This document shows positions 9,285-18,876 of a stretch of 64,000 nt of DNA, piece after piece. The position numbers and the translations under genes were made by a program. The DNA lies in the NCBI GenBank assembly GCA_963735115.1, contig CAVTJR010000001.1:372001-436000 (forward strand). Direction: 5' to 3'. The notes under the pieces were generated by a model. That model had not been told where the DNA came from. It did no database searches and was given only the letters and a program-made list of their open reading frames with translations. This DNA is from JAKACA01 sp963735115 (GTDB lineage Bacteria > Actinomycetota > Acidimicrobiia > Acidimicrobiales > Bog-793). Every line of letters begins with the position of its first letter. Within the stretch, counting starts at the first letter, position 1.

Positions 9285-9356
9285 GTCCAGCTCCTTTCGG
9301 GAGCCAGTCTCGCGAAAGCGCCGTCCTCAGCGTGGGAGCGCCCTAGCTTGGGTGCA

Positions 9357-10100
9357 GTGGCGACATTCCGGGACGAAGGTGTCGTGCTCAGAACGATGCG
9401 CCTCGGCGAGGCGGACCGCATCATCACGCTCATCACCCCGGAGCACGGCAAGGTGCGGGCGGTCGCCAAGGGGGTGCGCAAGACCAAGTCCAAGCTCGGC
9501 GGGCACCTCGACCTCCTCACCCACGTCTCGGTCATGTGCTGGAAGGGCCGTGAGCTCGACGTCATCACGCAGGCCGAGGTCATCGACCTCTTCCGGCCCA
9601 TTCGCGAAGACCTCGACAAGATGCCGGTCGCCTTCACGATGCTCGAGGCCGTCGACCAGGTGGCGGTGGAACGTCATCCGATGCCGCAGCTGTTCAAGAT
9701 GCTCGTGGGTGCGCTGACGACACTGGCCGGCGATGGCGGCGCCGTCCTGCTCGGGGCGTTCCTGTGGAAGCTGCTGGCCCTCGAAGGTGTCAGCCCGGTC
9801 GTCGACCAGTGCACGGCGTGCGGTGAGCCGGCGGAGTTGGTGGCCTTTGACGAGGGAGTGGGGGGTTTCTTGTGCCGGTCGTGCCGAAGCGGCCAGGCGG
9901 TCTCCCCGGAGGCAGTGGCACTCATCCGTCAGATTCTCGGAGGACACCTCCGCCAGGCCCTCGACGAGCCTTCCAGCCGAGCCACGGCCGAGGTGGAGCG
10001 CCTGGCCACGCTCGCCACCGAGTACCACCTCGACCGCCGCCTGCGCTCAGCCCACACGACGTCGTCCACGCCGCCATCGGCTTCGAGAGCTGCCGGGTAG
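9357..10100 (+). CDS. recO: DNA repair protein RecO
   Basis: RecO helps load RecA onto SSB-coated single strands in the RecFOR pathway. The N-terminal OB-fold contains DEGVVLRTMRLGEADRII and KGVRKTKSKLGGHLDL. The zinc-binding region has CTACGEPAEL and CRSC, giving four cysteines. At 247 residues it has normal length. The open frame runs far upstream, but homology starts at the GTG at 9357, which lies seven bases after TAGCTT (9344-9349), the layout of a leaderless transcript. Confidence 0.88.
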   Translation: MATFRDEGVVLRTMRLGEADRIITLITPEHGKVRAVAKGVRKTKSKLGGHLDLLTHVSVMCWKGRELDVITQAEVIDLFRPIREDLDKMPVAFTMLEAVDQVAVERHPMPQLFKMLVGALTTLAGDGGAVLLGAFLWKLLALEGVSPVVDQCTACGEPAELVAFDEGVGGFLCRSCRSGQAVSPEAVALIRQILGGHLRQALDEPSSRATAEVERLATLATEYHLDRRLRSAHTTSSTPPSASRAAG

Positions 10101-10115
10101 CTCGGTACCCTGCCG

Positions 10116-11153
10116 ATGAGCCTCGATCCTCCCCTCGGGACGGTGATGGAAGCAGAGATGGCAGAGCAGGCGGCGACGCTCGAGAAGCTGATCGACCATC
10201 GGGCAGAGCTGCAGGCGGCCGTCACCGCCTGCTTCCGCTCGCCCCTGGCGGGCACCGTCATCGTCGCTCGCGGCTCCTCCGACCACGCCGCCACCTGCGG
10301 GCGCTACCTCCTCGAGGTCGCCACTCGGCGGCCGGTGGCGTCAGCTTCGCCGAGCGTCCACCTTCTCTACCGGGCGGAGGTGGACTTCTCCGGTTACGTC
10401 GTCATCGCCGTCTCGCAGTCAGGCCGCACGCCCGAGATCGCCAGCGTCCTCGAGCGGGCGCTCTCGGCCGGTGCCCGCACGATCGCCATCACGAACGACG
10501 CCGACAGCCCGCTGGCAGCGGTGGCCGACGCCGTCATCTGCCTCGGTGCAGGCAAGGAGCGAGCTGTGCCTGCGACAAAGACCGTGACGGCGGAGATCGC
10601 TGCCTTTGCCATGATCGCCCAGGCCATCGGCGACGTCGGCATCGCCGATCAGGACTGGGACGGCCTTCCCGACGCTGTCGGCACCGTCGTCGCGGAGCCG
10701 GAGCCGTGCCGGGAGCTGGCGGTGTGGGCGTCGGGCGTCGATCATCGCTTTGTCACCGTCGCCCGCGGCTATCTGTACGGGGCGGCCGCCGAGAGCGCCC
10801 TCAAAGTCGAAGAAACCACCTCCATCCTCTCCACCGCCTTCTCTGCGGCCGACCTACGTCACGGCCCGATCGCCATCGCCTCCACAGGGGTTCCCATCCT
10901 TGCCTTCGCCCACCCTGGCCCAGCCGCCGCCGACGTCCTCGACCTCGTCGGCGATCTCCGCCGGCGTGAGGCCTCCGTGCGGGTCGTCGGGCCTGTGGCG
11001 GGAAGCTCGGCGAGCTGGTCGGCGAAGGTGCCCGAGGCCCTCGCCCCCGTGTTGGCGGTCGTGCGCGGCCAGCAGCTCGCCCTCGAGCTCGCTCGCAGGC
11101 TCGGCCGCGACCCTGACTCCCCGGAGGGGCTGACGAAGGTCACGATCACGTGA
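10116..11153 (+). CDS. SIS-domain glucosamine-6-phosphate deaminase (NagB-II) or related sugar isomerase
   Basis: Two SIS (sugar isomerase) domains are visible, with VARGSSDHAATCGRYLLE and VSQSGRTPE in the first and ARGYLYGAAAESALKVEE and LRHGPI in the second. It resembles the isomerase half of GlmS without the glutaminase domain. nagA starts within its stop codon (GTGA overlap), which supports NagB-II, the alternative enzyme converting glucosamine-6-phosphate to fructose-6-phosphate and ammonia. TACCCT (10106-10111) lies four bases before the ATG and suggests leaderless transcription. Confidence 0.82.
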   Translation: MSLDPPLGTVMEAEMAEQAATLEKLIDHRAELQAAVTACFRSPLAGTVIVARGSSDHAATCGRYLLEVATRRPVASASPSVHLLYRAEVDFSGYVVIAVSQSGRTPEIASVLERALSAGARTIAITNDADSPLAAVADAVICLGAGKERAVPATKTVTAEIAAFAMIAQAIGDVGIADQDWDGLPDAVGTVVAEPEPCRELAVWASGVDHRFVTVARGYLYGAAAESALKVEETTSILSTAFSAADLRHGPIAIASTGVPILAFAHPGPAAADVLDLVGDLRRREASVRVVGPVAGSSASWSAKVPEALAPVLAVVRGQQLALELARRLGRDPDSPEGLTKVTIT

Positions 11154-12406
11154 GCGGTCCTGCCTACGTCCTTCGTGCCGGCACGGTCGTCACGCCGGAC
11201 GCAGTGCTCTCCCCTGGCTGGGTGGCGGTCGAGGGCGGGCGAGTCAGCGGCATCGGGGAGGCAGCCACCGCCGCCGATGCCGGCCGTGCAAGGACGGGTC
11301 ATGAGCCGGTGTTTCGCCCCGTCATCGACCTCGGCCGGCGGATCGTGGCGCCGGGCTACTTCGACGTGCATGTTCACGGCGGTGACGGCGCTCAGGTGAA
11401 CGGCGACCGGGCCGAGGACGTCTCGGCGGCACTCGAACGGATCGCCCGCTTTCACGCCCGCCACGGCACGACGTCGCTGCTGGCGACGACGGTGTCCGAC
11501 TCGCCCCGGAATTTGCTGACGACCGTCGCCGCCGCCGGCGAGCTGGTGGGGCGCACGATCGCTGGCGGGGCGACGGTCCGCGGCATCCACCTGGAGGGAC
11601 CGTGGATCGCCCGGGCGAAGCTCGGCGCCCATGACCCGTCCTCGCTCCGCCCGCCCGACGTCGGCGAGCTGCGCACGTTGGCGGAGTCCGCCGCCGGTTC
11701 CGTCCGCATGGTGACGCTGGCCCCGGAGCTGCCTGGCAGCCACGAGCTCATCGCGGCCGCCCGCGAGCTCGGCATCGCCGTGGCGATCGGCCACACGGAC
11801 GCCGACTTCGAGACGACCCGCGTCGCTATCGACGCCGGCGCCCGCCACGCCACCCACCTGTTCAACGCCATGGCCCCACCTCACCACCGGCGCCCAGGTG
11901 CCGTGACCGCCCTCCTGTTGGACGACCGCGTCACCGTCGAGGTGATCGCCGACCTCGAGCACGTGCATCCGGCCGTCCTCCAGCTGGCTGCTCGCTGCGC
12001 CCCGAAACGCCTAGTGGCCGTGAGCGACGCCATACCGGCTGCCGGGCTCGAACCCGGCAGCTACCAGATCGGACGTATGGACGTGGCCGTCGAAGCCGGG
12101 CGGGTGACGCTGGCGTCGGACCCGTCCACACTGGCCGGCAGCGTGCTCAGCATGGCCGAAGCCGTCCGGAACCTCGTCTTCGTGGTCGGACTCACGCTCG
12201 AGGAGGCCGTTCGGGCCGCCTCCTCCGTGGCGGCCCGATCCGCCGGCTGTGAGGCCTCCGGCCTCGGGTCGCTGCGAGTGGCTGCGCCGGCTGACCTCGT
12301 CGTCCTCGAGCCTGATCTCACCGTGGCGGTGACGATCGTGGCAGGCGAGGTGGTCTTCGACCCGCACGGCCGTCTGGCTGTCGTCGCGGCTGCACCGCCG
12401 GGCTGA
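11150..12406 (+). CDS. nagA: N-acetylglucosamine-6-phosphate deacetylase
   Basis: This amidohydrolase removes acetate from GlcNAc-6-phosphate, giving the substrate for the SIS enzyme upstream. Metal and catalytic motifs are present: FDVHVHGG (metal histidines), GIHLEGPWI (metal glutamate), AIGHTDA, THLFNAMAPPHHR and AVSDAIPAAG with the catalytic aspartate. The length of 418 residues is slightly above the usual 380. The GTG start overlaps the preceding stop codon, so the two genes form an operon. GlcNAc could come from chitin or peptidoglycan. Confidence 0.92.
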   Translation: MSGPAYVLRAGTVVTPDAVLSPGWVAVEGGRVSGIGEAATAADAGRARTGHEPVFRPVIDLGRRIVAPGYFDVHVHGGDGAQVNGDRAEDVSAALERIARFHARHGTTSLLATTVSDSPRNLLTTVAAAGELVGRTIAGGATVRGIHLEGPWIARAKLGAHDPSSLRPPDVGELRTLAESAAGSVRMVTLAPELPGSHELIAAARELGIAVAIGHTDADFETTRVAIDAGARHATHLFNAMAPPHHRRPGAVTALLLDDRVTVEVIADLEHVHPAVLQLAARCAPKRLVAVSDAIPAAGLEPGSYQIGRMDVAVEAGRVTLASDPSTLAGSVLSMAEAVRNLVFVVGLTLEEAVRAASSVAARSAGCEASGLGSLRVAAPADLVVLEPDLTVAVTIVAGEVVFDPHGRLAVVAAAPPG

Positions 12407-12462
12407 ACCTGCGTCGCGAGGGCAGCCGCCGGCTCACGGCCGCCCTTGTGCCGCCCGTCGCA

Positions 12463-15258
12463 TCAGACGGGTGGGATCCTCCCGAGGGCAAGGTCGACGG
12501 CTTGTTGGCGCGAGAGGGCCTGTCCGAGGCGACGGTCCAGCTCGAAGTCCTCGGCGCCCATCTCGTGGCGGAGTCGAGCCTGGTCCTGTCCCCGCATCTG
12601 CTCCTCGATCGCCGTCCATCTGATGGTTCCGTCCGTGAGCCCAGAGGCGATGGCGACGTCGGCGGCGCCGTGTAGCTGCGCCGCCTTATGGTGATCCCCT
12701 CGCCAGGTGGCACAGCAGGCCGACCCGAACAGGACGCTCGAGAGGTCTTGGGAGAGCCCGATCCGACGGGCGAGAAGCAAGCAGTGTCGCAACATCGACT
12801 CGGCTCGGACGAAGTCCTCCCCAACCACCAGGTGGATGCCGAGATCGGAACGGTAGAAGTAGAGGAACAGCTCGGCGCCCAGGTCCTCGGCCCTGGCGAT
12901 GGCTTCCTCGATCAGAGCGCGGGACTGCTCGATGAGGCCGTCAGCCACCGCCAGGCCCGAGAGCGAGTACAGCTCGGCCGAGGCGAGCAAACTGTCTCCA
13001 GTCTGGCGGAAGCACTCCAGCGCCTCGAGCCGATACCGCCGGCACTCCTCGTTGGAGGGCGCCAGGACCGCCAAGGTCCTCAAGGCTTCTCCGAGGAGCT
13101 GGATGTCGCCGAGCCGGCGGGCTATCTCGACGGCCTGCTCACCCAAAGCCCCTGCCGTGACCGGGTCGTGTTCGAAGTAGCTGGCATCACTCAGCAACGT
13201 GAGAGCACGCGCCTCGAGCCTGGCGTCGCCGAGCGCTCGCGCCATGGTGAGGGCACGGCCCGCCAGCTCCTTGGCTGCGCTCGCCTCGACGACGTTCTCC
13301 TGCCCGAGGAGGAACCTCACGAGCAGGGACGTGGTGACGAGGCCACTCGCCAACAGCGTGCTGGCGGGCTCCGCCTGCTCGACGGCCGCCCGGAGGTAGG
13401 AGACTGCGTCCGAGTGGCCGCGGCTCAGCAAGAACCGTTCGAGCGCGACCCCTAGACGGAGCACGTCATCGGTCCGCACAGGCGCCGCGGAGAGCTCCAC
13501 GAACGCTGCCCGCAGGTTGTCCCACTCGAGATCCATTCGCCTCAGCCAGGCGGCTTGACGCCGTCCGGTCAGCTCTGCCGAGGCGACCTCGGCCAGGCAC
13601 AGGTAGTAATCGGCGTGCCGGTCCCGAGCCTGCACAACCTCTGCCTCGCCCCCTTCTCGGAGCAACTCGTTGGCGGCAAACTGACGGATGGTCTCGAGCA
13701 GTCGGTACCTGAAGGATCCGGCCATCCGATCGGCCAGGACGAGGCTCTTGTCCACGAGCGACCCGAGAAGGTCTGCCACATCGAAGACATCGGCGTCGTG
13801 GGTCGTGCAGATCGCCTCCGCCGCCTCCAGCTCAAAACCCCCGACGAACACCGACAACCGCCTCAGCACGGCTTGCTCGGCACCGTTCAGGAGCCCGAAC
13901 GACCAGTCCACCGTCGCCTGCAGCGTCTGCTGGCGGGCCAGGGCGCTGCGGCTGCCGCCCGTCAGCAACCGGAAGCGTTGGTCGAGGCGGTCGCTCAAGT
14001 GCACGAGGGACATCGACGACAGCCGGGCGACGGCTAGCTCGAGCGCAAGAGGGATGCCATCGAGGCGGCGGCAGATCGAGGCCACCAGAGCTGCATCGGA
14101 CTCGTCGAGAGAGAAACCGCCATCTTGCATCTGCGCGCGCTCCACGAAGAGGCGAACGGCGTCCGAGCCTTCCAGATCCTCGAGCGTCTCGGCGTCTTTC
14201 GGCGGGAGCGACAGAGAGGGCACGCGGTAGATCCGCTCACCATCGATGCCGAGGGGTTCGCGCGACGTTGCCAGGATGCGCACGTTCGGGCAATGCCGGG
14301 TGACGAGGTCGGCGAACTTCGCCGTGGCATCGATGACGTGCTCGCAGTTGTCGAGGATCAGGAGGGCATTCTGCTCGCTCAAGACCTCGATGACCGCCTC
14401 GAGCAGGGGGCGCCCTCCCTGATCGTGCAAACCGAGGACCGCCGAGACCGCCGCCGCCACCTGCTCGTCCTCGGTGATGGGCGCCAGCTCGACCAGCCAG
14501 ACGCCGTCGGGACTCCCGTCCAGCAGCTCCGCGGCGACCTGCAGCGCCAGGCGGGTCTTGCCTGATCCGCCCGCACCGGTGAGGGTGACGAGACGTGAGG
14601 ACCCGACGACGGCACCGACCTCTTCCAGCTCGCGGACACGGCCCACGAAGACGCTCAGCACGGCGGGGAGGTTGTTCGAGAGCTCGGGGTTGTCGAGTGA
14701 GCGCAGCGGCGGGAAGCTCGCTTGCAAGAAGCTCGCCTCGAGTTGGTACACCTGTTCGGGCCGACCCAGGTCCTTCAGCCGATGACTCCCGAGATCGCGC
14801 AACGCCACGCCGTCACCCAGACCGTCGGACAACAGCTCGGCCGTCGCCCCGGAGACGAGGACCTGACCGCCGTGGGCGACGGCCTGCAGGCGTGCCGTCC
14901 GGTTGACGACCGGACCGAAGTAATCCTCGTCGCGCTCCTCGCAGGCACCGGTGTGAACTCCCATCCGCACCCGGATCGGTCGCGTTGTTGGCCAAGACTC
15001 GGCCATCAGCGCCTCCTGCGCGGCCAAGACCGCCTGCAGGGCGGCGGCGGGCGTCGAGAAGGCGGCACAGAAGGCATCGCCGACTGTCTTGAACACGTAG
15101 CCGCCCGTGTGCTCGATGGCCCGACGGAGGATCTCGTCGTGGCGCCGCAACGCCTCCGCCATCGCTTCCGGCTCCGCCTCCCAGAGCTTCGTTGAGCCTT
15201 CGACGTCAGTGAAGAGCAGGGTGACGGTTCCAGATGGGATCGGCACCGCTCGACTCAC
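12463..15258 (-). CDS. Class III adenylate/guanylate cyclase fused to NB-ARC-like ATPase and TPR region
   Basis: The protein of about 931 residues has three parts. The first is a class III cyclase domain with TLLFTDVEGSTKLWE and GVHTGACEERDEDYFGP. The second is a STAND-type ATPase with Walker A TGAGGSGKT and Walker B-like ALLILDNCEHV, followed by ATSREPLG. The third is a long helical TPR-like C-terminus. This is a common actinobacterial signal-integration architecture; ligand and partners are unknown. The frame extends to 15327, but the GTG at 15258 lies six bases after TATCCT, and the cyclase domain begins just after it. It converges on nagA. Confidence 0.88.
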   Translation of the reverse strand: MSRAVPIPSGTVTLLFTDVEGSTKLWEAEPEAMAEALRRHDEILRRAIEHTGGYVFKTVGDAFCAAFSTPAAALQAVLAAQEALMAESWPTTRPIRVRMGVHTGACEERDEDYFGPVVNRTARLQAVAHGGQVLVSGATAELLSDGLGDGVALRDLGSHRLKDLGRPEQVYQLEASFLQASFPPLRSLDNPELSNNLPAVLSVFVGRVRELEEVGAVVGSSRLVTLTGAGGSGKTRLALQVAAELLDGSPDGVWLVELAPITEDEQVAAAVSAVLGLHDQGGRPLLEAVIEVLSEQNALLILDNCEHVIDATAKFADLVTRHCPNVRILATSREPLGIDGERIYRVPSLSLPPKDAETLEDLEGSDAVRLFVERAQMQDGGFSLDESDAALVASICRRLDGIPLALELAVARLSSMSLVHLSDRLDQRFRLLTGGSRSALARQQTLQATVDWSFGLLNGAEQAVLRRLSVFVGGFELEAAEAICTTHDADVFDVADLLGSLVDKSLVLADRMAGSFRYRLLETIRQFAANELLREGGEAEVVQARDRHADYYLCLAEVASAELTGRRQAAWLRRMDLEWDNLRAAFVELSAAPVRTDDVLRLGVALERFLLSRGHSDAVSYLRAAVEQAEPASTLLASGLVTTSLLVRFLLGQENVVEASAAKELAGRALTMARALGDARLEARALTLLSDASYFEHDPVTAGALGEQAVEIARRLGDIQLLGEALRTLAVLAPSNEECRRYRLEALECFRQTGDSLLASAELYSLSGLAVADGLIEQSRALIEEAIARAEDLGAELFLYFYRSDLGIHLVVGEDFVRAESMLRHCLLLARRIGLSQDLSSVLFGSACCATWRGDHHKAAQLHGAADVAIASGLTDGTIRWTAIEEQMRGQDQARLRHEMGAEDFELDRRLGQALSRQQAVDLALGRIPPV

Positions 15259-15338
15259 GCCCGAAGGATAGGCCGCATCCCACGCGCCCCCGCTGGCCGC
15301 TGCACGAGCGTTGTGGGCGCTCGGCATACCATCTCCGC
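15259..15338. promoter_or_regulatory. Divergent leaderless promoter pair between the cyclase gene and lysE-family gene
   Basis: On the minus strand TATCCT (15265-15270) is six bases from the cyclase GTG. On the plus strand TACCAT (15327-15332) is six bases from the ATG of the LysE-family gene. Both fit transcripts that start at or next to the start codon. The two transcription units are therefore only about 80 bp apart. Confidence 0.55.
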
Positions 15339-15980
15339 ATGCCGACCGACCATCTGTTGGCGTTCTCGCTCACGGCCTTCGTGATCATCGTGATCCCAGG
15401 CCCGAGCGTGATGTTCATCGTCGGCCGCGCGCTCGCCCATGGCAGGCGGGCCGCTCTGCTGACGGTCATCGGCAACACCCTCGGCGAGTACGTCCAGGTC
15501 GTCGTCGTCGCCGTCGGGATCGGGCTCCTCGTCGAGCGCTCCATACTCGTGTTCAACGTCGTGAAGCTGGCTGGGGCCGCCTACCTGGTCTGGCTCGGCG
15601 TGCAGGTGTTCAGAAAACGCCGAACGCTCGAGTCAGCCGTGGCGGCGGCGGCTTTACCTGCCGCCGCCAGCGACTGGAGGATGGCACTGCAGGGTTGGGT
15701 CGTCGGTGCCTCGAACCCGAAGACAATCATCTTCCTCACCGCCATCCTGCCCCAGTTCGTGGACAAGGCGAGCGGCCATGTTCCCGTTCAGATCCTTGCC
15801 CTTGGCGCCGTCTTCAGCGCCATCGCCCTTGCCTCCGACACCGTCTGGGGCCTGCTGGCCGGAGTGTTTCGCTCGTGGTTCGCCCAGTCGCCTCGACGTT
15901 TGGAGCTCGTCGGCGGCACGGGAGGTCTCGCCATCATCGCCGTCGGCGTGGGACTCGCCCTCAGCGGTCGCAAGGACTGA
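15339..15980 (+). CDS. LysE/RhtB-family amino acid exporter
   Basis: The 213-residue protein has the six-helix LysE fold. Its N-terminal stretch FVIIVIPGPSVMFIVGRALAHGRRA holds the conserved glycine-proline signature, and GAAYLVWLGVQVFR and GASNPKTIIFLTAILPQFV match later conserved segments. It would export amino acids or homoserine lactone-like solutes across the inner membrane. The substrate cannot be read from the sequence. It starts at 15339 behind a TACCAT box and stands alone downstream of a divergent regulator gene. Confidence 0.88.
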   Translation: MPTDHLLAFSLTAFVIIVIPGPSVMFIVGRALAHGRRAALLTVIGNTLGEYVQVVVVAVGIGLLVERSILVFNVVKLAGAAYLVWLGVQVFRKRRTLESAVAAAALPAAASDWRMALQGWVVGASNPKTIIFLTAILPQFVDKASGHVPVQILALGAVFSAIALASDTVWGLLAGVFRSWFAQSPRRLELVGGTGGLAIIAVGVGLALSGRKD

Positions 15981-16161
15981 GTAACAGCAGCTCGCCCGGC
16001 GGCGGGAAAGGCAGGCTGTTAAAATTCAGGTTCACCTCGAAGTCGTTCGTGAAGTTGCCCGACTGAGACCTCCGCCGGACGATCGGCATTGGGTTGCTAT
16101 ATCGCACGCGTTCGCGCCGGACAGGCGAGGCTACGCAGGCTGCAACAAGAAGGGGAGACCA

Positions 16162-17844
16162 GTGACCAGAATGACATGGGCACGACGGCTGATGGTGATG
16201 GGTGCGGTGATCGTCGTCGGCGTCGTAACCGCCGCCTGCGGCTCCTCCTCCTCGAGCAAGCCTCCCGCCAGCACCAGCGCCACCAGCTCGATCTCCATCT
16301 CGGACGAGTATGGGGAGACCTGGCCCTGCCAGTTCAACCCGTACACCGCCTCCGTGGAGTTCGACTCCTTCGGGCCGATCTACGAAGAGCTCGTCTACAT
16401 GGACTCGCTCGAGAACGGGAAAGCGACACCGTGGCTGGCGACCGCCTGGAAGTGGTCCAACAACGACAGGACGCTCACCTTCACGATCAGGAGCGGCGCC
16501 ACGTGGTCCGACCATGTCGCCTTCAGCGCCGCCGACGTGCTCTTCTCCTTCAAACTGCTGAAGAAGTACCCCGCCCTCGACCTCAACGGGGACTGGTCGG
16601 TGCTGAGCAGCGTGTCCGCCAAGGGATCGGACCAGGTCGTGTTCCAGTTCAAGACGGCTGCGGTGCCGTACTTCTACTTCATCGCCGACCAGACGCCCAT
16701 CGTGCCCGAGCACATCTGGTCGACCATCAAGGACCCGGTCACGTATCTCAACCCGCACCCGATCGGTACCGGGCCGTACGTCCTACACACGTGCGACGCC
16801 GCCAACATCCAGTACACGAAGAACCCCACGTACTGGCAGCCCGGGCTTCCCCACATCGAAACGGTGAACTTCCCCTCCTACCTCTCGAACAACACGGCCA
16901 ATGCCGACCTGGCGAGCGGCCTCGACCAGTGGGGTTCCCAGTACGTCCCGAACATCAAGGCCTACTACCTGTCGAAGAACCCGAACTACCACATCTGGTT
17001 CGCGCCCACCTACAACGTCAACATCTACATCAACCTGACGAACCCGATCCTTGGCAATCTGGCGGTGCGGCAGGCGATGTCCTACGCCATCGACCGCCCG
17101 GCGGTCTCCGCCATCGGTGAGTCCGGTTACGAGCCGCCGTCGAACCAGACGAGCATCGTGAAGCCGACGTTCTCGAGCTGGTACGACCCGGCCCAGGCAG
17201 CCCAATACGGCAACGCCTACGCCTACGACCCCGCCAAGGCGATCTCGATCCTGGAAGCCGCCGGCTACACGAGGGGCGCCAACGGCATCTTCGCCAAGGA
17301 CGGCAAGCAGCTCTCCTTCACCATCATCAACAACGGCGGCTACTCCGACTGGGTTGCAGCCGTGAACGTCATCGAGATGGACCTCAAAGCCGTCGGCATC
17401 TCGATCACCCCGGACAACCTCTCGTACACGACCTGGGATGCCGACCTCCTCACGGGTCGCTACCAGCTCGCCTACAGCTGGGACTCGGGTGGGCCAACGC
17501 CCTACTACGAGCTGCGGGCACTGCTCTACTCGCCCAACACGGCACCGATCGGCACGTCGGCCGCCGACGACTGGGAGCGGTACATCAACCACTCGACCGA
17601 TGCCCTCTTCGCGCAGTACGCCTCGACGACGAGCGCCGCCGTCCAGCACACGGTCGTCGACGAGCTCCAGAAGGTCATGCTCGACGACGTGCCGGTGATC
17701 CCGGTCACCGAGGCCGTCGACTGGTACCAGTACGACACCCAGGACATCGGCGGGTGGGTGACCCCGAGCAACCCGTACGCGCAGCCCGACCAGTACCAAT
17801 TTCCGGACTGGGGCGTCGTGCTCTTGCACCTGTTCTCCAAGTAG
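16162..17844 (+). CDS. Extracellular solute-binding lipoprotein, family 5 (oligopeptide/oligosaccharide type)
   Basis: The signal sequence ends in a lipobox, VVTAAC, with lipidation predicted at Cys26, followed by a serine-rich linker. The rest is the SBP_bac_5 fold, with ATAWKWSNNDRTLTFTIRSGATWSDHVAFSAADV and VRQAMSYAIDRPAV. At 560 residues it is a normal DppA/OppA size. The GTG start has GGGGAGA five bases upstream. It is the binding component of the transporter encoded immediately downstream. Family 5 proteins also bind chito- and cello-oligosaccharides, and the nearby GH20 and nag genes make a sugar ligand plausible. Confidence 0.9.
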   Translation: MTRMTWARRLMVMGAVIVVGVVTAACGSSSSSKPPASTSATSSISISDEYGETWPCQFNPYTASVEFDSFGPIYEELVYMDSLENGKATPWLATAWKWSNNDRTLTFTIRSGATWSDHVAFSAADVLFSFKLLKKYPALDLNGDWSVLSSVSAKGSDQVVFQFKTAAVPYFYFIADQTPIVPEHIWSTIKDPVTYLNPHPIGTGPYVLHTCDAANIQYTKNPTYWQPGLPHIETVNFPSYLSNNTANADLASGLDQWGSQYVPNIKAYYLSKNPNYHIWFAPTYNVNIYINLTNPILGNLAVRQAMSYAIDRPAVSAIGESGYEPPSNQTSIVKPTFSSWYDPAQAAQYGNAYAYDPAKAISILEAAGYTRGANGIFAKDGKQLSFTIINNGGYSDWVAAVNVIEMDLKAVGISITPDNLSYTTWDADLLTGRYQLAYSWDSGGPTPYYELRALLYSPNTAPIGTSAADDWERYINHSTDALFAQYASTTSAAVQHTVVDELQKVMLDDVPVIPVTEAVDWYQYDTQDIGGWVTPSNPYAQPDQYQFPDWGVVLLHLFSK

Positions 17845-17880
17845 CGCGCCGGTTCCAGCCCGAGCTACAGAGACGTCCTG

Positions 17881-18867
17881 ATGAGATTCATCAGACGGAG
17901 GCTGGCCTTCTTCCTCGTCACGCTCTGGGCGGCCGTCACGCTCAACTTCCTGCTGCCGCGCCTCATGCCAGGCAACCCGGCCGAGGCCCTGCTGGCTCAG
18001 TACCCCCATCTCCAGCCTCAGGCGCTCCACGCCCTCACGACCCTCCTCGGGGGCGGATACCACCAGAGCCTCGCCACGCAGTACGCCGACTACTGGCGGC
18101 AGGTCGTGACGTTCAACTTCGGGATCTCGATCACGACGAGCTTCGGTACCCCCGTACGGGCCATGGTGAGGGCCGCCCTGCCCTGGACCCTCGGTCTCGT
18201 GGGCGTGACGACGGTCCTCGCCTTCGTCCTCGGCACCCTCATCGGGCTCGTGAGCGCCTGGAGGCGGGGCACCTGGCTCGACGCTCTGCTGCCGCCCATC
18301 TCCGTGATCGGGTTCGCACTCCCATACTTCTGGGTCGGCCTGTTGCTCGTATACATCTTCAACGTCATCCTCGGATGGCTGCCCTATGAAGACGCCTACA
18401 ACATCCTCACCGACACCCCGGCCTGGAACCTGACCTTCATCGGCGATGTGCTCGAGCATGCGATCCTCCCAGGCATGACGATCCTCATCACGCAAATCGG
18501 GTTGTGGATCCTCTTCATGAGGAACAACACGATCACGGTGCTCGCCGAGGACTACGTCCGCATGGCTCGCGCTAAAGGGCTCAAGAGCTGGAGGATCATG
18601 TGGGCCTACGCCGGAAGGAACGCCATCCTCCCCAACCTGACGGGCTTCGCCATGGCACTCGGCTTCGTGGTGTCGGGGGCCATCCTCGTCGAGTACGTCT
18701 TCAACTACCCGGGACTCGGGAACCTCCTGCTGCGGGCGGTCGAAGGCCTCGACTACCCGGTCATGCAGGCCCTCTTCCTCCTCATCACGCTCGCCGTGCT
18801 GTTCAGCCTGCTCGTTTGCGACGTACTCACGGCCATCCTCGACCCACGGACGAGAGAGTCCGTCTAG
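17881..18867 (+). CDS. ABC transporter permease, DppB/OppB type
   Basis: The 328-residue inner membrane protein starts with the typical RFIRRRLAFFLVTLWAAVTLNFLLPRLMPGNP and has six hydrophobic helices. The EAA loop that contacts the ATPase is seen in DYVRMARAKGLKSWRIMWAYAGRNAILP. It pairs with the permease half of the large fusion protein encoded nine bases downstream. The gene lies 36 bp after the binding-protein gene. Confidence 0.92.
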   Translation: MRFIRRRLAFFLVTLWAAVTLNFLLPRLMPGNPAEALLAQYPHLQPQALHALTTLLGGGYHQSLATQYADYWRQVVTFNFGISITTSFGTPVRAMVRAALPWTLGLVGVTTVLAFVLGTLIGLVSAWRRGTWLDALLPPISVIGFALPYFWVGLLLVYIFNVILGWLPYEDAYNILTDTPAWNLTFIGDVLEHAILPGMTILITQIGLWILFMRNNTITVLAEDYVRMARAKGLKSWRIMWAYAGRNAILPNLTGFAMALGFVVSGAILVEYVFNYPGLGNLLLRAVEGLDYPVMQALFLLITLAVLFSLLVCDVLTAILDPRTRESV

Positions 18868-18876
18868 CAGCCCGCC

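Noticed and set aside
15981..16161. Riboswitch upstream of the ABC transporter operon
   Set aside because: No conserved riboswitch core could be recognised. The stretch has only a weak promoter-like TATAT.
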